From a virus, in IMG/VR virus record IMGVR_UViG_3300001450_000001, positions 81,442 to 145,441 of that record: a stretch of DNA of 64,000 bases. One strand, 5' to 3'. The notes beneath the pieces were generated by a model. The model did no database searches and was not told the origin of the DNA. It was given only the letters and a program-made list of their open reading frames with translations. The number at the start of each line of letters is the position of its first letter. Within the stretch, counting starts at the first letter, position 1. The translations under genes were made by a program, and so were the position numbers. This document shows, in pieces, positions 8,273 through 18,255 of this stretch.

Positions 8273-10119
8273 TGGCATTTATTAAAACATCAGTAGATTT
8301 ATTAAAGTTTTGGGAAGATAATACCTCAAAGCATCAGAAGGTACCAAAAGATACAGCGGCTCCTGCAACAAATGAGTTCAAGAATAAAAAATTATCAGGT
8401 ACACAGATTAATCTAGATAAGATTAAGGACAGAGAAGACTCTAACATTTTAAAGCAATATGAAAAGTTTAGCCTAAGAGATGATGCAACTCCAAATATGG
8501 GTTGGTTTAAGCAGCCTTTTATTATGAGAGGAATACAGAGAAGAAAGAATAAAAAGCCACAATTTTGGGGCAGCTTTGGAGTATCTCCTTATGCAAAAAG
8601 AGGAGGTGAGATATTTTCTATGCCTTCAAATGTAACTAGAGGAGGTATTGCATCAATCGAAAGGCCTCTGGTAGACGGATTAAGAATATTAAAGTTTATG
8701 ACAGGTGGTGCACATGGATTGCTATTCGTAGCACAACAAATAGGCTTACAACTAACTGCACCAAAACTAGAAAAGAACGCTGGACTAATAACTCCAATCC
8801 CAAATATAGTTTCTAGAGCAACAAGAGTATATAACCCTGCATCAACACTATTACAGATAGCAGGAATGGGGTCTGGTTTACACTTAACCAGACATGGAAT
8901 ACTTTCTAACTTAAGTGTTACTTTACAAAGATACGAAAATGTTGCAAAACCTAGAAACACTGCTTTTCTTGGTAATGATTGGAAGTTAATTGATATAACA
9001 AGAATGCCAACTATGGGAGGCCAATCATATGAAAATGGATATAACAGATTAATTAACTTAACTAATGATGCATTTCACTCAAGAGGAGTACATCACTTAG
9101 CTGCAAATTTGGCTGGGGTATGGACATATCTTGATGGCCCTGGAGGTCCTAACTCAACCTATGGACTAGGTGGCGGAAAGCCTAAAAGAGTTGAGAATAC
9201 TGAGGCTGGGCTTATTCCAAATTCTCCAAATTCATACATAGCCATGAACACAATCAAGAGAGATCAGGCAATTGCAGACAGAGATGGCTCAAAGCTAATA
9301 GACTTTAGAGTATATAAGCAAGAAGGAGTATTATTACCTGGATATTCTAAAGGTGACACATACAGAGAGGGCATCAATGACAAAGACATTACGCTAGATG
9401 GAAGGATGGGATATAGTAGGGCTCAAGTAGATCAAAAGCCTAACCCCAACGATGATGGAAAAACAGTATTAGATGAATCGGGATATCCAGACTCAATAGA
9501 TGAGATGGGTGTTGTTAATAGTGGAGCTGGAGGTGTTGATAGCTGGACAACTGCAAAGTATAATGCAACATATGACTTAATACCTTTTGTATTTCAAGAT
9601 ATAGAAGCAGGAAAGAATGTAATGCAGTTTAGAGCAACACTTGAATCAATAACTGATACATTCTCACCAGAATGGACTTCTGAAAATTATATGGGTAGGG
9701 CAGAACCAGTATGGCACTACAAAGGTGCAGATTCTAGAAAAGTAAGTACAGGTTTTACTGCATACGCTACAAATAGAAGGAGCCTTAAGGCAATGTATCA
9801 AAAGCTAAATAGACTAGCAGGCTATACTATGCCAGAATATGTTGGTGGAAATTTTAATCAAATGTCTGCGCCCTTACTTAGACTTACTATAGGTGATTAT
9901 CTTAGAAATCAGCCTGGGTTTTTATCTTCTTTGACATTCAACATAGAAAATGATGTTCCATGGGAGGTCACTAAGTCTGAGAATGCAAAAGGTGATATAA
10001 CAACATATAGAGTGCCAAGAACAATAAAAGTAGATTTTGAATATACAATAATAGAAGAGAATCTAGTTCAAAGATACAAACCAAGTTTTGGAACTAAGGA
10101 CTGGTTAGATAGGGTTTAA
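8272..10119 (+). CDS. Baseplate / tail-tube initiator-like structural protein
   Basis: 615 residues, starting at a TAATG overlap with the tape measure. The C-terminal part (about 455-590) contains 'FRATLESITDTFSPEWTSEN', then 'YMGRAEPVWHYKG', 'LNRLAGYTMPEYVGG' and 'LLRLTIGDYLRNQPGFLSSL', ending in 'VPWEVT'. I associate this layout with tube-like baseplate proteins that nucleate the tail tube (gp48/gp54-type role) in diverse myoviruses. The N-terminal half is Arg/Lys-rich. The role is inferred from this pattern and from the position between the tape measure and a LysM baseplate protein. Confidence 0.65.
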   Translation: MAFIKTSVDLLKFWEDNTSKHQKVPKDTAAPATNEFKNKKLSGTQINLDKIKDREDSNILKQYEKFSLRDDATPNMGWFKQPFIMRGIQRRKNKKPQFWGSFGVSPYAKRGGEIFSMPSNVTRGGIASIERPLVDGLRILKFMTGGAHGLLFVAQQIGLQLTAPKLEKNAGLITPIPNIVSRATRVYNPASTLLQIAGMGSGLHLTRHGILSNLSVTLQRYENVAKPRNTAFLGNDWKLIDITRMPTMGGQSYENGYNRLINLTNDAFHSRGVHHLAANLAGVWTYLDGPGGPNSTYGLGGGKPKRVENTEAGLIPNSPNSYIAMNTIKRDQAIADRDGSKLIDFRVYKQEGVLLPGYSKGDTYREGINDKDITLDGRMGYSRAQVDQKPNPNDDGKTVLDESGYPDSIDEMGVVNSGAGGVDSWTTAKYNATYDLIPFVFQDIEAGKNVMQFRATLESITDTFSPEWTSENYMGRAEPVWHYKGADSRKVSTGFTAYATNRRSLKAMYQKLNRLAGYTMPEYVGGNFNQMSAPLLRLTIGDYLRNQPGFLSSLTFNIENDVPWEVTKSENAKGDITTYRVPRTIKVDFEYTIIEENLVQRYKPSFGTKDWLDRV

Positions 10120-10121
10120 TT

Positions 10122-10472
10122 ATGGCAAATAAAAGATATAAAAATACAAGTCAAGTTTCAGGCAAAAGCAAATTTGAAACAACACACTTTCAGTCTATAC
10201 CACCTGGTAGTAATGATCTATATATAATAGCAAAAAAGTATGATAGATTAGATCTATTAGCACATAAGTATTATGGTGATAGAAATCTTTGGTGGATAAT
10301 TGCAGTATCAAATGAGATGGTTAATGGCTCAGTAGTAGTACCTACTGGTAAAAGAATAAGAATTCCAGCATCAGGTATAGGATTTATGGATTCTATAGAT
10401 AAGTCTACATTTGACATAAAGTCTGAGAGTGGAGGCGGTTTGCCTGATGGACTTGGAGGAGGAGCTTATTAA
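10122..10472 (+). CDS. LysM-domain baseplate protein (gp53-like)
   Basis: 116 residues. Residues 30-85 form a LysM-like unit: 'LDLLAHKYYGDRNLWWIIAV', then 'VPTGKRIRIPA'. In T4-type phages gp53, a baseplate wedge protein, carries a LysM-type fold, and P2 gpX plays a comparable hub role. The C-terminus is Gly-rich. It starts two bases after the preceding stop and ends in a TAATG overlap with the large hub gene, placing it in the baseplate block. The domain is clear; wedge versus hub placement is not. Confidence 0.75.
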   Translation: MANKRYKNTSQVSGKSKFETTHFQSIPPGSNDLYIIAKKYDRLDLLAHKYYGDRNLWWIIAVSNEMVNGSVVVPTGKRIRIPASGIGFMDSIDKSTFDIKSESGGGLPDGLGGGAY

Positions 10473-13400
10473 TGTCTGTAAAAGCTAGCCATAGAGGAAT
10501 AACACTAGATCCTTTACACCCAAATGTTTCACAATTAGTTTCAAAATATGAAAGTGTATGGGGAGATGGAAGGTCTACTGAAACACTAAAAGAGATACAC
10601 TCAAGAACGCCTTTTATTACAGTATCATCAAATGCATTAGTAGGGGGAATAAATGGGTCTCAATACCAGTTGCAAGGTGATTGGCAAGCTCATTCAAGCT
10701 TTGAGAAATTAGCAAACAAGCGTACTGGATTTGCAAATACACGAGAATCAAAGTTTATGTATTATGGAGGCAAGGCTAGATATCTACCAAAAGCAGGTGT
10801 GTCTGAGCTAAGTGTTGATTCAAAAGGTGGCTTAGGTTCTATAAGATATGGATCGCTAAAGCTAAAAGCTTTTAGAAAAGATGATCTGGAAATAATAGAA
10901 AAATACTATATGGTTCCAGGCATGAGAATCTTAGTTCAGTGGGGATGGAGTACATTTAGTGGTGAGCTAATAGATCTTTATGACAAAAAGTATAATCATG
11001 GAAATGGTGAGATAGATGTACAACAAGACATAGTAAAAAAAGTGTTAGGTGTATCTTCTTTATATGAATCTGTACCAGCAGAAGGTAGTGATGATAATAC
11101 TCCTGGAAGATATGATGCAATGATAGGTCTAGTAACTAAGTTTGACTGGTCACTAGATGAAGGTGGTGCTTATAACATAACTATAGAGTTGACTAGTACA
11201 AATGGTCTTATGTTAACGACTCCAATGGACTCTGCTCAACTGGCTGCAGCTTTAATAACTACAAAAGATACATATGAGGACAATTACGGGTGGCCATTTG
11301 GAGAAGGTGATCAAAATTACAGCGAAACAGAATCAAACAGGCCAATTGGTGATATAGAAGCAATCTTATTTGGCCTAGAAGATTCTAGTGGCAAAGGTGT
11401 ATGGACTGGTGAAGGTGGTGATGACGGAATGATGGACTTTGATGGTAGCTCAGTTCAAAGAAACACAAAATTATATATAGGAAATAAATATATACAAAAG
11501 CAAGCACCATATTCTTTTGGGATGAAGAAGGAGATTCCAGTTCTTGTTAAAGATGAAAGTAATGATGGCGACTTAGGTAATAAGGTTGCTACTGCTACAT
11601 TCAGGCCTATTATTACAAAAAAGATTGCTGGAACAACTAAGCCTTTAGATTGGTCTCAAATAACCGGCAAAGACAGATCAATTATTAGAGGTCCGATAAG
11701 AGCAGTAGAACACACTGATTCTTGGCATGGCCAAACTTACGGATATCAAGGTGCATTATCAAACACTGATGCAGGAAACATACAGAAAATAATAAGTTGT
11801 AATAAAATAGGAACATGGATAAGTTATAGATTTATTGAAGATATATTAATAAACTTTATAGGTATACCAAAGAATGGCGAAGGGCTACCCGTTGTAGGTC
11901 TAAGTAGTACACACGAAGTATTTGGTGATTGGACTAAATATACTAGTGCTCATAAGCCATTAACTTCTGGGTATGCAAATAAAAGATACTTAAGCAATAA
12001 ATGTGTTAACCACCCACACCTAAGATCAACAAATCCAGATGTGTGTATGCTTCCAGGCCAGCAAGGTTTTCCATGTACAACAGATGAGATGGAAAAATTA
12101 GTAATGGAAGCTTGTAGTGGAAGAGAAGATGACTGGAGTAATGCAGCTGCATTTGGCTTTTGGGCAACAAGTGTCGGGAACGGCTTAACTAAAGGGACTT
12201 CAGGCTTTTATCAATCGGGCACAACAGGTGCTTTGTCATGGTCAAGAAATAGATATGACAGAGATGAATTTGATACTTTTTCTGCTAATAGTAAATGTAA
12301 TGAAGGATATATTAGGAACATAATGTTCAATACACAATTTGTTGCAGAGACATATAGAAATAATCCCTCTATGGATAACTTTCTTAAAGCACTACTAGAA
12401 GGTGCTAATAATGCATGTGGTAATGTGTGGGACTTTACTATAAAGGCAAATCCAAATGACAATGGATTAATACAAGTTACTGATAATAACTTGGCCCCAG
12501 GATTAAAAGAGATAGTAAAGAAAAAGCTAAAGGTATATCAATTAAAAGCGAATAGTGCACAAACAATACTTACAAATGTACAGATGACATCTAAGCTTCC
12601 AGATGCAGTTAAGAATGCAGCAATGTGTGCTATGACAGCAACTGAACCAGATAATACTACAAATGAAGATAGTGTACTATTTAAGATGTATGGTATTGGA
12701 GTAGAAGACAGGTTTACAAGAAAGGCAAGGAAGGAGTGGAAAGAAGGCCCTGGTCTTACTGAGAAAGAGGAGAAAGAAAAGTATGATAAAGCAGCTAAGA
12801 AGGTAGATGAGCTAGAAGAGAAAGGATTCTTAAAGTGGTCTGCTGGTGATTTAGAAGACTATAAAGCTGCACTAGCAATAACAGGTGGTGCAGGAACAAT
12901 ACCGGCAGATCTAAAATATAAACAGTGGTGCTATTCATACTGGTACTCAGTAATAACAGGAAATCAAACTGATCAAAGAACTGCAGCTACAAATCTAAAG
13001 GAGTATATCTCTCAGGAAATGAATTTTGGTGAGGGGCAAGAATCTACATCAACACTAATGCCAATAGAGTTGTCATTTGATATTGAAGGAATCTCTGGGT
13101 TTTTAATGGGTAATGCAATTAGTTGTGCACCGGTATCAAAAGGGGGAATACTACCAGATAGATATCATAACTCAGCACTTTTTCAAGTTGCAAAGGTCGA
13201 CCATTCAATAGGAAGAGAATCTTGGAAGACATCAGTAACTACACTTATGAGGATGACAAATGCACAAGTTCCAAAAAGATCTGCAAATGTCATTAAGACA
13301 ACTACTCCAGTAACGCACAAAAGGACAGCAACTAGTCCTCCAGGTGATTATAATCCACCAGTAGCAAAAGGTAAAGCTGAAGACTATCTTAATTATGATT

Positions 13401-14041
13401 CATTTGAAAAAACATGGAAAAAGAAAGGCTATACATGGATGACAAATGGCGAAGTAAACTCTGGTGCTATTAGAGTTAATAACTTTGAAAGGCATGGTAC
13501 AACTGGTAAAAGGAAAGATGGGATGGGCTTCATTGATTGGTTCTGTCATGCATATATTGAGGACGGAAAGAAAGTATTCGAAGCTCATGCATGCACAACC
13601 CTTCCTGGATCAAGTGTATTGACAAAGCCAAATTCCCTACATAAATCAGGAGGTTGGGCAATATTAAAGCCGGGAATGTATTACTCTCACACTTATGATT
13701 GGCATAATAGATCTAAAAAGTCTGGCCACTTAGCTGGGTCGCAAAGGGCAGGTAGTGTAACAGTATATAGAGATGCAACACTAGATAACAAACATGATCT
13801 TAACTCAACTACACTAACAACAGGTTATTTTGGAATAAACTTGCACAGATCACACCCAACAGGTCAGGCATCTAGGGTAGGAAACTATTCTTGGGGTTGC
13901 CAGGTATTTCTAAATAACTCAGACTTTTTAAGATGGACAGCAGCTGTGTCTAGTAAAAACTCAAAAAGTAAAACAAAACCAAAAAAGATTGGAATTCCAT
14001 TTGCACTATTTGATGAAGGTGATATGGTACTTAAAACCTAG
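10472..14041 (+). CDS. Large baseplate hub protein with C-terminal L,D-transpeptidase-like domain
   Basis: 1189 residues. The N-terminal two-thirds look like a structural hub: 'GSLKLKAFRKDDLEIIEKYY', 'VPGMRILVQWGWS' and 'SFDIEGISGFLMGN' recall hub proteins with a gp27-like role. Residues about 930-970 are a Pro/Thr linker. Residues 975-1189 form a separate domain with 'FGINLHR' near 1120 and 'SWGCQV' near 1140, the His...Cys signature of L,D-transpeptidase-fold enzymes. The same domain forms the stand-alone protein at 56409. I infer a tail-associated peptidoglycan-active domain, replacing the lysozyme of T4 gp5. Catalytic class is unproven. Confidence 0.75.
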   Translation: MSVKASHRGITLDPLHPNVSQLVSKYESVWGDGRSTETLKEIHSRTPFITVSSNALVGGINGSQYQLQGDWQAHSSFEKLANKRTGFANTRESKFMYYGGKARYLPKAGVSELSVDSKGGLGSIRYGSLKLKAFRKDDLEIIEKYYMVPGMRILVQWGWSTFSGELIDLYDKKYNHGNGEIDVQQDIVKKVLGVSSLYESVPAEGSDDNTPGRYDAMIGLVTKFDWSLDEGGAYNITIELTSTNGLMLTTPMDSAQLAAALITTKDTYEDNYGWPFGEGDQNYSETESNRPIGDIEAILFGLEDSSGKGVWTGEGGDDGMMDFDGSSVQRNTKLYIGNKYIQKQAPYSFGMKKEIPVLVKDESNDGDLGNKVATATFRPIITKKIAGTTKPLDWSQITGKDRSIIRGPIRAVEHTDSWHGQTYGYQGALSNTDAGNIQKIISCNKIGTWISYRFIEDILINFIGIPKNGEGLPVVGLSSTHEVFGDWTKYTSAHKPLTSGYANKRYLSNKCVNHPHLRSTNPDVCMLPGQQGFPCTTDEMEKLVMEACSGREDDWSNAAAFGFWATSVGNGLTKGTSGFYQSGTTGALSWSRNRYDRDEFDTFSANSKCNEGYIRNIMFNTQFVAETYRNNPSMDNFLKALLEGANNACGNVWDFTIKANPNDNGLIQVTDNNLAPGLKEIVKKKLKVYQLKANSAQTILTNVQMTSKLPDAVKNAAMCAMTATEPDNTTNEDSVLFKMYGIGVEDRFTRKARKEWKEGPGLTEKEEKEKYDKAAKKVDELEEKGFLKWSAGDLEDYKAALAITGGAGTIPADLKYKQWCYSYWYSVITGNQTDQRTAATNLKEYISQEMNFGEGQESTSTLMPIELSFDIEGISGFLMGNAISCAPVSKGGILPDRYHNSALFQVAKVDHSIGRESWKTSVTTLMRMTNAQVPKRSANVIKTTTPVTHKRTATSPPGDYNPPVAKGKAEDYLNYDSFEKTWKKKGYTWMTNGEVNSGAIRVNNFERHGTTGKRKDGMGFIDWFCHAYIEDGKKVFEAHACTTLPGSSVLTKPNSLHKSGGWAILKPGMYYSHTYDWHNRSKKSGHLAGSQRAGSVTVYRDATLDNKHDLNSTTLTTGYFGINLHRSHPTGQASRVGNYSWGCQVFLNNSDFLRWTAAVSSKNSKSKTKPKKIGIPFALFDEGDMVLKT

Positions 14042-14050
14042 GAGAAGATT

Positions 14051-14941
14051 ATGGCATTTATTAACAGACTTATTAAGCCCTTACCTAGCTTAGGTGGAAG
14101 AGCACAAGTAGAAGATGAACAAGATGTTGAGTCTGGAGCAGTACAAGAACAAGAATCTGAAAAGCAAGATGGCTCTCCAGGATATGCAACAACATCTGAG
14201 ACATTTACATATAATGAGCTAATGGCAAATCAAATTAAATTAATTGCAAATACTAGAATTGAAAGTAAACAAAATCCACCTTCTGAAGATGATTATAAAA
14301 AAGGCTTTTTTATGAGATATTTTGTAAAAAGATATGATAGCTTACCAACTGAAGTAGATAAAGATACCTTAGCAACAGTCAAGGAAAAGTCAGCAGACTC
14401 TCCAGGCCTATATAGTACTGCAGCAATAAAGTGGCATCTATCTGTTGAAAGGTTAGATCTGCTATTAGACTTAACAAATGATAGCGTACTTATGAAAGTA
14501 AAGTCTATGGAGCTAGGGCAAATGAAGAGGGATGTATCTAAGGTAAACGAAAGATATACAATGATAGCGAATAATAGGTGCCCAGGTATAATGGATGTAA
14601 TAGATGAAAACTATACAGAGTATACAGTTGAAAAAAGCACAGATAGTGTAAAAAGCTACTTATATACAAATGGGTCTGAATTTAAGAGGCCAAATGGGCA
14701 AGACTATGTAGGATATTATCACATACACAGCTCAAAAGGCGCAATGGTTGGTGCAAAGCACTCAGATAAAGCTCATGACAAGCTAATATCAGTTAAAGAC
14801 CTTGATATTAAGGTAAAAAGTGTATCTTATACTCCAAGCACTCAGAATGACACTAATAATTATAACAGTATGGTTCAGGAATCTCCAGCAACTAGTCCAG
14901 ATGCATCAACTGGCGGTGGAGGAAACACTTCGTCATATTAA
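14051..14941 (+). CDS. Baseplate-region structural protein, unknown
   Basis: 296 residues. The N-terminus is acidic and Gln-rich (residues 18-45). A central helical part contains 'IKWHLSVERLDLLLDLTND'. Near residue 225 comes 'YVGYYHIHSSKGAMVGAKHS', a His-rich motif I have seen in other phage virion proteins. The C-terminus is Ser/Thr/Gly-rich. It follows the hub gene by nine bases and is the last gene of the tail block. Virion function is inferred from location. Confidence 0.65.
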   Translation: MAFINRLIKPLPSLGGRAQVEDEQDVESGAVQEQESEKQDGSPGYATTSETFTYNELMANQIKLIANTRIESKQNPPSEDDYKKGFFMRYFVKRYDSLPTEVDKDTLATVKEKSADSPGLYSTAAIKWHLSVERLDLLLDLTNDSVLMKVKSMELGQMKRDVSKVNERYTMIANNRCPGIMDVIDENYTEYTVEKSTDSVKSYLYTNGSEFKRPNGQDYVGYYHIHSSKGAMVGAKHSDKAHDKLISVKDLDIKVKSVSYTPSTQNDTNNYNSMVQESPATSPDASTGGGGNTSSY

Positions 14942-14964
14942 TTTTTTTATTTAAGCTTTTTTTA

Positions 14965-14973
14965 TTATATTAA
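14965..14973 (+). promoter_or_regulatory. TTATATTAA promoter-like element, possible leaderless start
   Basis: T-rich DNA leads into TTATATTAA, which ends six bases before the ATG of the polymerase gene. No Shine-Dalgarno sequence is present. If this is a -10-type element, transcription would begin at about the start codon. The same arrangement recurs at 19114, 28669, 30946, 40359 and 49578. Confidence 0.5.
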
Positions 14974-14979
14974 GACTGT

Positions 14980-16014
14980 ATGAAAGTAAAAGATGTAATA
15001 GAAGAGTGTAATAGACTGAAAGATGAAATTTCACTATTATACTACCTTAAAAATAATAGCAGCATAGATGTAGACAAGATAACAACATCAGCTCACAGAT
15101 TCTATGAAAGACTGTATCCAAATAGAAATGACATAGACAGTATAATTCCACGTGGAAAACACATGGAGAGATTGTCACTGTTGAATGAAAAGTATAACGA
15201 GTTATATAATATTGATGGAGCAGCTACCGATATCTTTAATTTTTACAAGAATAAAATAATACCAACGTTTAGAGGTATAGAGACAAATAAATTATATACT
15301 GTTGCAGGTGAATATGAAAAGTCAAGATTTAATTTATTCACAACAACAGGAAGGCCTTCAAACAGTAATAACGGAATTAACTATGCAGCATTAAATAAGG
15401 AAGATGGGTCAAGAGACAAATACATCTCTAGATTTGATAATGGAAAGATAGTTGAAATGGACTACGATGCATTCCATCTAAGGTTAATTGCAAAAATAAT
15501 AGATTATAAGACACCAGATGAAAGTTTTCATAAATATCTAGGAAAACAATACTTTAGTTCTGACAATTTAACTGATGATCAATACTCTGAATCTAAAAAG
15601 ATAACATTTAGAATTCTATATGGTGGACTACCAGATGAATACAGACACATAAAATTCTTTTCTAAGACAGACGAATATATTTCTAAGCTATGGGATATTT
15701 ATATTAACAAAGGTTATATTAAGACACCAAAAGGTAAAAGGTTTTATAGGGCAAATCTAGGAAAAACAACTCCACAAAAACTTTTTAACTATGTAATTCA
15801 GGCATATGAGACTGAATTTAATACAGAAATAATTAGTAATGTTTCTAAGATTATTAATAAGTCTAAAATAATTCTTTATATCTATGATGCATTAGTATTT
15901 GATATGCATCCAGATGAGATTTGTAAACTAAAAGAAATAGAAAAGGCAATGGAGTTACCAGTAAAAACACTAGTAGGTAGTAATTACGGAAGCTTAACTG
16001 ATATTTATATTTAA
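14980..16014 (+). CDS. Compact family A DNA polymerase (polymerase domain only)
   Basis: 344 residues, against 550-930 for usual family A polymerases. Motif A is 'DYDAFHLRLI' (161-170). The O-helix-like motif B is 'KKITFRILYGG' (206-216). Then come 'YIKTPKGKRFYR' and motif C 'YIYDALVFD' (300-308), in which the usual His-Asp-Glu reads Tyr-Asp-Ala. 'FNLFTTTGRPSN' near 118 is the conserved thumb/palm entry segment. No 3'-5' exonuclease domain is present and no obvious exonuclease neighbour. Both metal-binding aspartates are retained, so it may be active. It could act in repair beside the DnaE-type replicase at 30959-34490, or have another synthetic role. Confidence 0.8.
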   Translation: MKVKDVIEECNRLKDEISLLYYLKNNSSIDVDKITTSAHRFYERLYPNRNDIDSIIPRGKHMERLSLLNEKYNELYNIDGAATDIFNFYKNKIIPTFRGIETNKLYTVAGEYEKSRFNLFTTTGRPSNSNNGINYAALNKEDGSRDKYISRFDNGKIVEMDYDAFHLRLIAKIIDYKTPDESFHKYLGKQYFSSDNLTDDQYSESKKITFRILYGGLPDEYRHIKFFSKTDEYISKLWDIYINKGYIKTPKGKRFYRANLGKTTPQKLFNYVIQAYETEFNTEIISNVSKIINKSKIILYIYDALVFDMHPDEICKLKEIEKAMELPVKTLVGSNYGSLTDIYI

Positions 16015-16217
16015 TGGAAAAGTTATTTAACATATTAAACAAGAACCTTTGGATAGAAGTAACACCTTCAATTGACACAAAAAATGATGAGTGGGTAGTT
16101 GCAATATATAAGAGAAAGAATAGTGAATGGATGCCTGAACTGACTGAAGGTGGCTTTAGAACTGCTCAGGATGCATATATATGGGCTTTTGGCCAAGTTG
16201 ATTATGACAAAGATTAG
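16014..16217 (+). CDS. Small protein, unknown
   Basis: 67 residues, starting in a TAATG overlap with the polymerase gene. It reads 'KNDEWVVAIYKRKN' in the middle and 'AQDAYIWAFGQVDYD' at the end, a small alpha/beta protein with aromatic content. No family recognised. Coupled translation with its neighbours supports expression. Confidence 0.65.
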   Translation: MEKLFNILNKNLWIEVTPSIDTKNDEWVVAIYKRKNSEWMPELTEGGFRTAQDAYIWAFGQVDYDKD

Positions 16218-18255
16218 TATTAATAAAATAGTAAGTGAATGGGCTTATAGAGTTAAGAACGGATGCCCAGACCCTAGCAATAAAGAGCATATAAGAATAC
16301 TCTCTGAAGTCTTGAGTGGTTTTAATTGCTCAAATAGTGACGTCGACAATATAATAGCCAATCTACAGAACCCCAATAACGGCGTAGAAGACTTTCAAAG
16401 GTTTTGTGTAGAGATTGGAAGATCACTAAGCAAAGATGAGTTAATAACTGAAGCTTCAATTTTCAAAAGTGAATATCCAGTAGGCCACCAAGTGATTCTT
16501 AAGGATAAGGACATTGGATGGTGGACAAAAAGATTTGGAAAAATACCTAAAATAATAAAAAAAGCAAAACCACAAGATGTACCAGAAGAAAACATAGGAA
16601 CTGCTGGCTCAGGAACTACGGAGGTATATTTAACTGATGGCACAAATGTTTGGAAGATAGTAGGAAAAGCTGATACAATAGGTAATAAGTTTAGCCACTA
16701 TGGTGATGATAAAGCAGGTGTAAAGTGGAAAGATACAACACTTGAATCTGCAGCATTGGCAGGCCTTAGTTTTAATCCTCAACCATATATTAATGCAATG
16801 CTAAGTGGTAACGAAAAGGTAGCTGCTAAGGCTCAAAAGGATGCAATAAAGGATATGAAGTCTGCACTAGGAAGTAGTGAGATGAGAGCAGGAAGCTTAG
16901 TAGCTTCTGGAATAGAAGGTAGTATCCCAGATCTAATTATGGCACTTGAATTAGCTAACGGAACTCATAAGTTTGCTAGTGACAAAGGTTGTATAGGCTG
17001 GAACTTTATTCATAAAAAGATTGACACATACTATACAGCTCATAATTCAAATCCAAAATTAGCTGATTCAAAAGCTGGAGGAAAGGTACCAACACCAGAC
17101 TGCATTATAGTTAAAGGTAGTCCAGATTCATTAATAAAAAATATAGCAAAAGACGAAGTAACATATACAAGTGATGGAAAATGTACAACATCTTCTGGAG
17201 ACGTATTCTGGCAGATAAGTAATAAAAAATCAGCATCAGGTGCACAATTAGGTAGAGTTACTGGCTTAGTTAAAGCAAGATACGGACTTCCAAAGTGGAG
17301 TGACGCTGTTAAATTTATGTTTGAGGATATTGGCAGATATGAAAATAGTGAATTTTTATTAAATGAAGGATTAAAAGATTATTTCAAAAAAGGTCTTGAA
17401 TACCTAAAAGATAAATACCAATCAGCAATATCAGCAGTTAGAGGTAGACTAAAAGGGTTTAGTTCATCAATATTGTCTGCACTAAAAAAGACAAATACTA
17501 AACCTATTGACAGTTTAATAAAAAAGTTAGGCAAGGGGTTTGAGAAAACATTAATGGAAGCAAAAGCTCCTTCGCTAAACCCTTGGTCATTCTCTCAAGC
17601 TGTCACAAATGAGTACCATCAAGGAAATACAAAAAGATATAAAGGTGTTGTTAATCATGCTGTAAAAGCCTATAAAGATGTAACTGGAAAGGTTAATCCT
17701 AGTAATGGTATAACAAAAACACCTGGCTCAAACCCACCTACACCAGCTTCACTACCAAAAGGTAATCCAGGTGCAAATACTGTAATAAAATTTATGGTAA
17801 ACTTTTTAGCCTATGATACTATGAAGACAATGATGTCTAACCAGTCTGGAAATATAAAAACTGCATCAAAAATCTTAGAAGACTTTGTAGAACTAGAAAA
17901 GGAAATGCATTTTGGCTCAACAAACCTTCCTATATATAAGGTATATATGAGCAATGATGGTAGTGGTGCATATAGCTATCTATTTTCTGGAGCAGAATTT
18001 AGAGAGAAAAAGTCAAGTATACTAGATGAATTTAAGACAAAGAATGTGCCCGGACTAGTAATAGAATCAAACGTACAATCAGCTGGATATACAAATAATG
18101 GTATTTATGTACTAAATGACTTTTTACAAGATGGCCCTACATATACACAGGTTGCATACAGATCAAGTGGAGACAATAAGCTTACATTCAGTGTTCAAGG
18201 TACAACAACTAGAAGTTGGGCCTGGATGCTAAAAAATAAAAAGGTAATAATGTAA
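16204..18255 (+). CDS. Large protein of unknown function with an ISNKK nuclease-like motif
   Basis: 683 residues from ATG 16204, which overlaps the preceding gene; an in-frame GTG at 16150 lies deep in that gene and is less likely. The N-terminus 'INKIVSEWAYRVKNGCPDP' resembles the start of many phage proteins of unknown role. Near residues 295-365, 'TPDCIIV' is followed about 40 residues later by 'VFWQISNKKSASGAQLGR'. The spacing of an acidic residue and a Lys-Lys pair recalls PD-(D/E)XK nucleases and 'ISLKK' proteins of T4-like cyanophages, but the second acidic residue is Gln here. The rest is Lys/Ser-rich. Function is undecided. Confidence 0.6.
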   Translation: MTKISINKIVSEWAYRVKNGCPDPSNKEHIRILSEVLSGFNCSNSDVDNIIANLQNPNNGVEDFQRFCVEIGRSLSKDELITEASIFKSEYPVGHQVILKDKDIGWWTKRFGKIPKIIKKAKPQDVPEENIGTAGSGTTEVYLTDGTNVWKIVGKADTIGNKFSHYGDDKAGVKWKDTTLESAALAGLSFNPQPYINAMLSGNEKVAAKAQKDAIKDMKSALGSSEMRAGSLVASGIEGSIPDLIMALELANGTHKFASDKGCIGWNFIHKKIDTYYTAHNSNPKLADSKAGGKVPTPDCIIVKGSPDSLIKNIAKDEVTYTSDGKCTTSSGDVFWQISNKKSASGAQLGRVTGLVKARYGLPKWSDAVKFMFEDIGRYENSEFLLNEGLKDYFKKGLEYLKDKYQSAISAVRGRLKGFSSSILSALKKTNTKPIDSLIKKLGKGFEKTLMEAKAPSLNPWSFSQAVTNEYHQGNTKRYKGVVNHAVKAYKDVTGKVNPSNGITKTPGSNPPTPASLPKGNPGANTVIKFMVNFLAYDTMKTMMSNQSGNIKTASKILEDFVELEKEMHFGSTNLPIYKVYMSNDGSGAYSYLFSGAEFREKKSSILDEFKTKNVPGLVIESNVQSAGYTNNGIYVLNDFLQDGPTYTQVAYRSSGDNKLTFSVQGTTTRSWAWMLKNKKVIM

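Noticed and set aside
16000-16009. GATATTTATA at the end of the family A polymerase gene as a promoter
   Set aside because: It encodes the conserved-looking end of the polymerase and occurs again inside the gene near 15692, so it is probably coding sequence; it shows the motif also arises by chance.
16150-16206. GTG at 16150 as start of the 683-residue protein
   Set aside because: It lies far inside the preceding gene; ATG 16204 gives the usual short overlap and a family-like N-terminus.
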